Shown here: piece after piece, positions 1 to 7,433 of the stretch
Layout: the number at the start of each line of letters is the position of its first letter
How positions within the stretch are numbered: position 1 is the first letter of the stretch
Source of the DNA: Smittium mucronatum
Lineage: Eukaryota; Kickxellomycota; Harpellomycetes; Harpellales; Legeriomycetaceae
Direction: 5' to 3'
NCBI GenBank assembly: GCA_001953115.1
Contig: LSSL01000122.1
Location: forward strand, 1 to 14,474
DNA length: 14,474 nt
Made by a program: the position numbers and the translations under genes
The notes under the pieces: generated by a model
The model's database searches: none
The model's input: the letters and a program-made list of their open reading frames with translations, nothing else
What the model was told of the DNA's origin: nothing

Positions 1-399
1 AAAAAATAAAATGGCTTGGGTTTAATATTTAGTCGAAAAAATAAACTTATTCTTATAATTTTTAATATTTTGCCAATAGATGACTTCTATTTTTAATTTT
101 ATCTTTCAGTTTAACCAATAATTTTATAGTTGTTCTTAACTTTATATTTCTAAGTTAGTAAAGTGGTGAAAAATTAATAGGAAAGCGTCTGCTCTCATAG
201 TGAGTTTCCCAAATAAAATTATAAAGGGGTCTTGAAAAATAGTTATAAAATATTTTAGAATCAGAAAAAGCTACTAAATAGAGAAATGAGGTTTTAATTG
301 ATCCAATTATATTTTTAATTTAAGCTTGGTGCTAGATTAGTAACCCAGAAATTATGATAGTAAGGAATAGATCGCTCAAGTTAACAAACTAATGATTAC
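1..399. other. Non-coding AT-rich flank
   Basis: No open frame of interest or recognisable RNA gene is seen on either strand. The stretch lies downstream of the minus-strand gene that ends at 400, so it should hold that gene's 3' UTR, but no perfect AATAAA on the minus strand was found close to the stop. Positions 115-214 carry one copy of a diverged repeat listed separately. Confidence 0.6.
115..214 (+). repeat. Diverged direct repeat, copy A
   Basis: This 100-base segment aligns without gaps to 1784-1883 in the same orientation. The first 15 bases (CCAATAATTTTATAG) are identical, and by hand count about two thirds of all 100 positions match. The alignment probably continues upstream with small indels (both copies have a TATTTTTAAT and a CTTT(C)AG element before the CCAAT). 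The copies flank the ZNF830-like gene. No open frame or terminal structure identifies the type of element. Confidence 0.55.
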
Positions 400-1554
400 T
401 CAAAAAGAGCGCCAATCCACGATATAATCGAGATCTTCACTATCAGAATCAACATTAAATTGGGATTTAGGTGACAAGGTAGAGGAGGTAATCACGGAAG
501 CATTTTCTTCTTTTCCACTCTCTATTGCCATATTATAATCCGCAGGAATTTCTTCTGATGTTATTGGAGCGATAGTTATGGAATCCATAATGGGATTATT
601 GGAGGAATCTTTTGGTTTTATTAAGGAGGAATATTGAGAAATCGCATCTTTCATTGATTTTAAATTCTGTAGTTTCTTTTCATAATAGCTATCGACATCT
701 TCACCTACCCTGATTTCTTCGTAAATAATTTTTTCTTCTTTTGTTAGCTCATCTTCTGGAAGAATTTTGATTTTATTATTGGGTATACTCAAGTCTTTTG
801 ATGATAAATGTGAGATTTCATTTTTGAGAAGGGAAATTTGATTTTCTATGTTTAAATCAACGTTTTCACCCTTGAAATTCTTAGAATCAAAAGCTAAGAT
901 GGTTTTGGTTTGGATAGGAGATCTTTCCATAGTTCGAGGATTCTCATTAATTGGTGATTTGATGGTTTTTGATTTAGAATTAGGCTCGTTGGAATTTATT
1001 ATTTTTACAGTTGAAGTGTTTGGAACATGAAAAGATTCCAGATCTGAATCAAAAAAACCTTTTGGCAAACCATCAACAACGAATTCTTCAGTTTTGTCAA
1101 TTTGTTTTTTTTGAATTAATGTTTGATTTTTTGCTTTTGAATCTTGGTGATTAATAACCGAAAAGGAGGGATTAGGATTTACGATTTTGGTAGAAAAAGA
1201 ACCAGTTGATATATCAGTGCTGCCTTTTTTTTTTTTTAGGAAATTTGGTAGGAGGAAAATGTGTAAAAAATGGCAATTAATAAAGAATGTGAAGATAATA
1301 TGAAAGAATTTTCAATGAACAGTTGGGAGATAGACATGATAATTAATCGGATAATTACCTTTGAAAGTCCCATCTTTGAAAAAATCAATTTCCTTTGAGA
1401 AAATCCCTTTTAAGGGACTTGATTTATTACTTTTTTTTGGAGTTTTAAAGACTTCGGGTGTTGTCTTGATGACATTAATTTTTTCCCTACGAAGTTGTTT
1501 AGTTTTTCTCAATAAAGATCGGGCATCATTTTGAGTATTGGGTCGCTTGTTCAT
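400..1554 (-). CDS. ZNF830/CCDC16-like protein lacking the zinc finger
   Basis: Two exons, 1554-1359 and 1223-400, join to 1020 bases, 339 residues and a TGA stop. The start is the ATG at 1554-1552. Residues 11-21 (ARSLLRKTKQL) resemble the start of ZNF830, residues 118-124 read LPKGFFD, which matches that family's LPxGFFD motif, and the protein ends in an acidic DSDSEDL stretch followed by DWR (335-337), also as in ZNF830. Residues about 220-270 are rich in charged helix formers (KEEKIIYEE, YYEKKLQNL), like the family's coiled coil. Human ZNF830 (about 370 residues) is a nuclear C2H2 protein of the XAB2 splicing/repair complex; that role is family knowledge. The oddity is that there is no cysteine anywhere in the model, so the zinc finger expected near residues 40-75 is absent. 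The rest is low-complexity S/N/K-rich. The family call is moderate; the gene itself is likely real. Confidence 0.58.
1224..1358 (-). other. Intron of the ZNF830-like gene (135 nt)
   Basis: On the minus strand the donor is AAAG|GTAATT and the acceptor is the AG formed by a run of 13 A residues followed by G, after a pyrimidine-rich stretch. Splicing joins phase-1 ends to make GGC and keeps the frame from Lys65 to Ser67. It is needed because reading through the donor meets a TGA at 1314-1312. The A-run directly at the acceptor is unusual. The next AG, in GGCAG, would give the wrong phase. Confidence 0.6.
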
Positions 1555-2328
1555 TTTATATCCTGAAAGGAATTAAGGTTAAACTAAACTGCTCCATTAA
1601 AAGGACCAATTTTTTAGGGTTGTATAGGGAGATTCTTTTCAAGACCGGACTTTTTTTTTCTATGCAAACTATTGGCTGCATATAATTTTATTCTTCTGCT
1701 AAACCAATTAAAATAGAAAAAATGCTAGCTCTAATTATATTTCCATATTTTTAATAGAAAATTTCTTTAGCGATTCCAATTATCCAATAATTTTATAGCA
1801 AGTTTTAGCGATGTATTTACAAATTAGGAAAGTAGTAGAATTTTAGTATAGAAGTGTCAACTCTTTATGAAAATCTCCCATATGGTTGGCTTTTTTTTAA
1901 TTTTTTCTTTAGTTTTGACTGATGTTCTCTGCCAATAAAATCCTGTAAAAAAAAAGAAAACCTCCTCCATTTTTACATAAATTTGACGCGTTCTATTAAA
2001 TTCAAAATTATATCCAATAAATATAGGTACCACATATATGTATATCCTATGAAATACAACATTGAAATCTATTCTGGTGTCTGAAGAGAATCGAATAAAT
2101 ATAAGGTAGATAATTTTGCGATAAATATGAATTTGTAATCCAAAAAAATAAAACTATTGCTATTTGGGCAAATAAGAAAAGACGAATTGAAAAGTGTTTC
2201 TAAAAAAATATTTGATTTCTAATCGAAAATTCAAATGGAAATATAATATAGCGCTTAAAATTTTTATTATAATCCTTGTCTAAGTTAATAAGCGTCTCAA
2301 ATAAGATTCAATCTTGCATTTTATAGAA
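1555..2328. promoter_or_regulatory. Divergent intergenic region, putative shared promoter
   Basis: These 774 bases separate two divergent start codons (the ZNF830-like gene on minus, MTO1 on plus) and must hold both upstream control regions. They are rich in A/T runs, and copy B of the repeat lies at 1784-1883. No TATA box, tRNA or open frame could be assigned with confidence. The promoter role is inferred from position only. Confidence 0.45.
1784..1883 (+). repeat. Diverged direct repeat, copy B
   Basis: Partner of 115-214: identical length, identical first 15 bases, about two thirds of positions matching overall, same orientation, offset 1669 bases. It sits in the middle of the divergent intergenic region, about 230 bases upstream of the ZNF830-like start and 450 upstream of MTO1. 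Confidence 0.55.
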
Positions 2329-5004
2329 ATGTTAAGGATTAAAATTTCTGATTTTCCCCGAAAAATTATCCCAACATTTAAAACGAGGAAATTCTCCATA
2401 TTACCGAATCATTTCAAGCTCGAAGAATTACATTTCAATATACAAAATAGATTTAAATACTTCAAAACCTTCACTAAGATTCATAATAATGGCTTGGCCA
2501 CTAGTGTAGAATATAACCCTTTAGTGGGTGTGAGCGCAAAAAAAAAAGAATTTCAAGATATTAAATTAGAAAAACAAAAATATTTCAGTAAAAAAGAAGA
2601 AGAAGGACATGTAGTGTGGGACGCTATTATCATAGGTGGAGGCCATGCTGGAGCAGAAGCGGCAGCTGCATCGGCAAGGGTGGGTGCAAATACTCTTCTG
2701 ATAACTAACAAATTAGAAAAAATAGGTTAGTATCTATAAATTAGTATATCTGTTAAATTTATAATAAGATTTCAAAGATCGAATATTCAAAATTACCATT
2801 TCTTTTTCAAAGGTGAAATGTCTTGTAACCCAAGTTTCGGTGGAGTGGGTAAAGGGATACTTATACGTGAAATTGATGCGATGGATGGTCTTGTAGCCAA
2901 AGTAGTTGGTATAAAATCTTTATTCTTTTTATAAACCCCTATTCATTGAATTCTTTTTTTTCCCATTGCATTTCTTTTCTTTTTTTAAGAAATCCTTTAA
3001 ATTTTTTAATTCTCTTTTATTATGCCTGTTTTAGACAATAGTGGAGTTCAATTCAGAATGCTTAATAGGTCTAAGGGCCCAGCAGTTCATGGACCTAGAG
3101 CACAAGTTGATAGGGTTTTATTTAAAGAGGAAATGCAAAGGATGTTGAAAAACGTACCCAATCTTACCATAATTGAAGGAAGCGTATCAGACATAATGTG
3201 GAACGAGCCATTATCACCTCAAAAAACCAGTCAAAAAGAAGTTAGCAATGAATTTGACTCTAAATTTTCCACAAAGTATATTACTGGGATAAAAGTTAAT
3301 TACATTAATAGCCATATTCCGACAGGAAATGAATTCCCTCGTACTATCCAAGGTTTGTCTATGTCAAACAGCAGCAAAATGATATATTCCAAGAGTGTAG
3401 TTATTACTACTGGAACTTTTTTGGGTGGAGAAATACATGTTGGTTTGGATACATATCCGGCTGGTCGTATCGGTGAAGCTCCATCTCAAGAGCTTTCCAA
3501 ATCTTTGGATAAGGCTGGGTTTAGACTGGGGAGAATGAAAACCGGTACACCTCCCAGATTATTGGCATCCTCAGTCGATTTCTCTGGTCTTGAGAAACAA
3601 CTTGGTGATATGCCCGCTTCTCCATTTTCCTATATGAATAAAGGGGGGGTTAAATTCCAAAATACACAAATGCTATGCCATAAAACATATACAAACCCAC
3701 AGGTACACCAGTTGATAGCAGATAATTTCGATAAAAGTATCCACATTAGAGAATCTGTACGTGGTCCTCGTTATTGCCCATCTCTTGAATCCAAAATTAA
3801 GAAGTTCCCCACAAAGGAAAGACATATGGTGTGGTTAGAACCCGAAGGTTTTCCTGAAAATTCTGATTTAGTTTATCCAAATGGGATAAGCAATACAATG
3901 CCTCCTGAAATCCAACTAAAATTTATGAGGATGATTCCTGGGTTGAGTAAAGTGGAGATAGCCCAGTACGGGTACGGAGTTGAGTATGACCATATAGACC
4001 CAAGAGAATTGAAACATACTCTTGAAAGTCGGCGAATTAGTGGTTTATTTATGGCTGGCCAAATAAACGGCTCTACCGGATATGAGGAAGCAGCAAGCCA
4101 GGGGATTGTTGCAGGAGCAAATGCTGGGCTCTTATCAACTGATCAAAATGAGCTAATAATTGATCGGGCAGATGCTCACATTGGTGTATTAATTGACGAT
4201 CTCGTTACCAAGGGAGTTTTTGAACCCTATAGGGTGTTTACAGCCCAATCAGAGTATAGGCTACTTACTAGAGCTGACAACGCCGATATAAGACTTACTA
4301 TGAAAGCGCATTCTGTGGGACTTGTAAAGGATGTTGAACGAGTTTCCAGACTTCGTGACGTTGTAGCTGCTATTGATGAGGCCAAAATGTTCCTACTGAA
4401 CCTTTCTGTGAACCCTTCTGTTCTCGATAAATCATTTAATTTGTACTTTTCTACAGCTTACAAGTATCGAGAAGAACCCATTGATATAAGCAACGTTGTA
4501 TTGGACTCTTCCAGCAACAACCCAATATCTAGAAGTGTATTTTCTAATTATAACAAGTCAAATATTAGCTTCAGCGAAATCCAAGCGAAAGAAAGATATG
4601 AGATTCTGAAAAATAATAGCAAGGATGGGATTAAAAAATCGGCATTGGATGTCGTAAGATTAGGATTGTTTGGTAATACTATCGAGGAGATGAACAGCAC
4701 ATTAAATATCATAACTTCTAGTGAATGGAGTTTAAGATTTGATGAAAATATTAGAATTCGTACCTTAACTGATGAGAAATACTACTATTACCTTAGGAAG
4801 CAACAAGTATCTATCAATTTGTATCGCCAGGATCAGAACTGTCGTCTGGATGGAAACATAGACTATTCCAAAATTGGATCATTATCAAGGGAAGAGGTCG
4901 AAAAACTAGAAGCAACTAGACCATTGACTTTGGCTGCAGCTAAAGGTATTGAGGGACTTACCCCTTCAGCGATAGTTACCCTTTTAAAATACGTATCCAA
5001 GTAA
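2329..5004 (+). CDS. MTO1: Mitochondrial tRNA U34 modification enzyme MTO1 (MnmG/GidA family)
   Basis: Exons 2329-2725, 2813-2908 and 3035-5004 join to 2463 bases (820 residues, TAA stop). With the GTPase MSS1/GTPBP3 this FAD enzyme adds the carboxymethylaminomethyl-type group to wobble U34 of mitochondrial tRNAs. The first ATG after an in-frame TAA (2302-2304) was chosen. The N-terminus (R3, K5, R11, K12, K18, R20, K21) looks like a mitochondrial presequence. The FAD-binding GGGHAG is at 103-108, the MSCNP cysteine is Cys137, GPRYCPSLE with Cys412 follows, then [17 protein letters not shown] at 505-521, and the family C-terminus ([20 protein letters not shown]). Both catalytic-region cysteines (E. 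coli Cys47 and Cys277 equivalents) are present. At 820 residues it is longer than yeast or human homologues (about 670-720), owing to about 100 residues before the FAD motif and low-complexity insertions near residues 220-260 and 650-700. The TSRAEYR-type motif reads TAQSEYR (Gln569). The family call is certain. Confidence 0.97.
2726..2812 (+). other. MTO1 intron 1 (87 nt)
   Basis: Donor ATAG|GTTAGT and acceptor TTTTTCAAAG|GTGAAATG. The split codon GGT restores the conserved KIGEMSCNP run of the MnmG family. Reading on through the donor gives an immediate TAG. Confidence 0.95.
2909..3034 (+). other. MTO1 intron 2 (126 nt)
   Basis: Donor GTTG|GTATAA and acceptor CCTGTTTTAG|ACAATAGT. The split codon GAC joins LVAKVV to [11 protein letters not shown], as in MnmG homologues (AKxxDxxGxQFRxLN). 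The ATG at 3022, just before the acceptor, is intronic and not a start codon. Confidence 0.94.
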
Positions 5005-5126
5005 TTTTTACTATTTCCAGTAAAATTTGGCATATTTGACCCATCTTTATTTTGAAGTAGAGTCTTTTTTTTACTTAGTATCATTTTGAAAAAAAGAAGG
5101 AAGATCTTGAGTTTCGCAATTTTCTA

Positions 5127-5132
5127 AATAAA
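5127..5132 (+). terminator. Candidate poly(A) signal of MTO1
   Basis: A perfect AATAAA lies 123 bases past the MTO1 stop codon. In such AT-rich DNA the hexamer is common by chance, so this is a candidate only. Confidence 0.3.
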
Positions 5133-6780
5133 TTTCCAAATTTGATAGACCGTTTTTCTTGAAAAACACCAAGTTTTTAGAATTTAAAATAATTAGGAGA
5201 GGCTTATATTTCTTTTAAATAAAAATAGTATTAAGAATGAGGGCGACTATGCAAAAAAACAAAAATTATGATTAATTTTAATCGTAAATGATTAAAAATT
5301 GAGCTTTTAATTTGAAAAATTGTTTTTTTAGATTGTGTTATTTGCGTGATATTACTAATTACAAAATAAAATTTTAGTATATGTATGTTTAATGAATCAA
5401 AATATCATTTTTCTTTAGTTTGCGATTTATAAAAGATAAAATTTACATTTTCAAATCAGAAACAAATATTTATTTGAATTTTGATATAGAAGGAATTAAA
5501 TTATATTTTTAGATATTTTGTGAGAGATGAATCAGAAGTTTTTTTTTTTATAAAAATAAATAATTTTCCGCAAAGATTATAAGGTTTTAAATGAATAAAA
5601 AGGATTGATATTAAATGGCAGTCAAGTTTAGATTTTTTTTTATTAAAAAATAATTATTTTTATCCATTAAATTTTATATAAAAATAAATTGATTTTAAAT
5701 TTTGAATTAATATTTACAAAACCCTATTTTACAAATAACTTATCATTGAAATTAAAATAGGAGTATTAAAATGCAATTTTTTCTGTTTAGACGTGTAAGA
5801 CTTTCAATATATGTATAGATGATGCTGAGGTTATAATTAATTTATTAAAATGTGTTTTTTTCTTTGTTCCTAGTATTAACCGTATAGAAAATCTAACATA
5901 AATCAACCTAAAATCTCATAAATTGCTAATAATTTTTTTCCAGAATATTTTTGAAAAAAAAAATAATAATAAAAATTTACAAAAATACTATATTAAAGAA
6001 TTATATAATGGTATCAATTTTGCTTTCAATGCTATTATGATTTTTTTCATTGTCTATAAATGCAATATTTAATAAAAAAAGTCGAATAATTAATAATTTT
6101 ATTTTTTTAAAATAAAAATTTATATTTATTGAGATCATTTTTAAAAAAAATAGAAAGTATTTATTGAATTTTTTCTAAGTTGGATCATTTTTTATATATT
6201 TGAATTATAGGGAGAATATTGTTAATTTTGATGGTATTTTAAATTATAACTAACACGCAACAAAAAAATTAAAGGTTTCTTTCAGTTTGAATTGTTTTAA
6301 CTAATTGTAATGTTATTTATTTACCATAAATTAGTGCATTTATTAATTTTTCAGACAAAAAACCTAAAAAAAAATAAAATCATATTAATATATATTTCAA
6401 ATCGAATAACTAATTGAAAAATAGAAAAAACAAGACTTAAAGAAAAACAAAAGAAGCTCGATTTTCGATTATGATTCCTATATTTTCAAAAATGGCTTAT
6501 TGAAAGACCATTATTAAAAACCGAGCTAATATCACAATCGTTAAAAAAATAAATTTATATTGTTATTATAACAGATTATCTGACCTAATTTTGAAGTATA
6601 TCTAACAAAATAAATATTACCTGCTCATTCGATTTGCTTGAATGGAGAAAACATCCTGTGTTTAGCTGGTTATGATGAATTGTATTTCGAATTAAAAAAA
6701 TGAAGTTTTAAAAAATATGTATTATTAATAAATTCTTTGCTGCCAGGAGATGGCATGTTCAGATTCAAGAAGGTGATTAG

Positions 6781-6915
6781 ATGAGTGAGTTAAGAATATG
6801 TTTCTATAGGCAGAATCTTCAATATCTGCGATTATTCGAGATAGATTACAAACAGGCGACAAATAATGTAAGTTTATCAATTATCCGTCAAGCATTGGCT
6901 TTAAGGAAACAATAA
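6781..6915 (+). CDS. Possible 44-residue protein, weakly like ATP synthase epsilon
   Basis: ATG to TAA, 44 codons, standing out from the surrounding AT-rich DNA by mixed composition. The segment FYRQNLQYLRLFEI (residues 8-21) resembles the WRQAGLSYxRYxxI start of eukaryotic mitochondrial ATP synthase epsilon subunits, and IIRQALALRK near the end recalls their AxRxALK segment. The two are separated by about eleven extra residues, and there is no upstream Met-Trp/Tyr start of the usual form. A GTAAGT donor-like site lies inside (6868-6873), and after the stop the same frame stays open with a hydrophobic run (TTALWIFAVSILHA) to about 7003. It may be a pseudogene, mis-split exons or chance. Confidence 0.15.
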   Translation: MSELRICFYRQNLQYLRLFEIDYKQATNNVSLSIIRQALALRKQ

Positions 6916-7271
6916 ATAACGACAGCATTGTGGATATTTGCTGTAAGCATTTTGCATGCTAAGTTTATTGGAGGACCATTTTTATTTATCCATCAATTTT
7001 CTTGAATAATCAGTTTTTATGGTTAGTTAATTGGCAGACAAATAGTGTGGAATTTATTTGGGGACAAACTCTATTTTATTTTATAGACATTATTCAACTA
7101 ATAGTCAGCACTGTTTCATCAAGACAGGTCTATTGTCGTTTTTCTTTAGGACCAAAATTTAATGGAATAGGACATTTTTAAATCAATTTATCTTTTCTGG
7201 AAATAGTAACTAAGATAACCCTTGAGGAGTTTAAAATTCGCTCCATATTCTACACACAATTCTAATATTCT

Positions 7272-7362
7272 GGTAAGCTAAAATCCTGCGACTTTTCAAG
7301 ATAATTTCATTTTATCAATTTTTGTATTAAAATTTCCCCAATTTTTACTTTATTTTTAATAG
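7272..7362 (+). other. Probable 5' UTR intron of VMA13 (91 nt)
   Basis: ATTCTG|GTAAGC with a good donor, and a pyrimidine-rich TTTTTACTTTATTTTTAATAG acceptor 71 bases before the chosen VMA13 ATG. If spliced, the upstream exon has an in-frame TAA close to the junction, so the intron would lie in the untranslated leader. The pattern matches the coding introns of the same gene in length and acceptor style. Confidence 0.5.
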
Positions 7363-7433
7363 GTAGCTATAAAATTTTCTCATATCGGGTATCCCATCAA
7401 GCTAAAATATCTAACAAGGATTTAAAAGTGATA

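Larger units (their letters stand above)
5005..7271. other. AT-rich intergenic desert
   Basis: About 2.3 kb between the MTO1 stop and the putative 5' UTR intron of VMA13. Positions 5005 to about 6600 are almost pure A/T with frequent homopolymer runs, and no coding potential was seen on either strand. From about 6620 to 7270 base composition becomes more balanced and several intron-like acceptors appear (for example before 6745, 6810, 7086 and 7150), so unannotated exons or an alternative VMA13 leader are possible. A small open frame at 6781-6915 is listed separately. Confidence 0.6.

Noticed and set aside
848..1030. 60-codon open frame on the plus strand
   Set aside because: It is antisense to the ZNF830-like exon and exists only because that exon is A-rich; no independent support.
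3022..3034. ATG at 3022 as a start for a 660-residue MTO1
   Set aside because: It would remove the FAD-binding motif. The acceptor at 3033-3034 joins to the conserved upstream exons.
4863..5084. Minus-strand open frame over the MTO1 3' end
   Set aside because: Mirror of the conserved MTO1 C-terminus; no homology or composition support.
6670..6750. TATGATGAA resembling a snoRNA C box
   Set aside because: No D box (CTGA) at suitable distance and no closing terminal stem.
6745..6870. Two-exon reading with MFRFKK joined to AESSISAIIRDRLQTGDK
   Set aside because: It would need a 37-base intron, far shorter than all supported introns here; kept only as part of the island finding.
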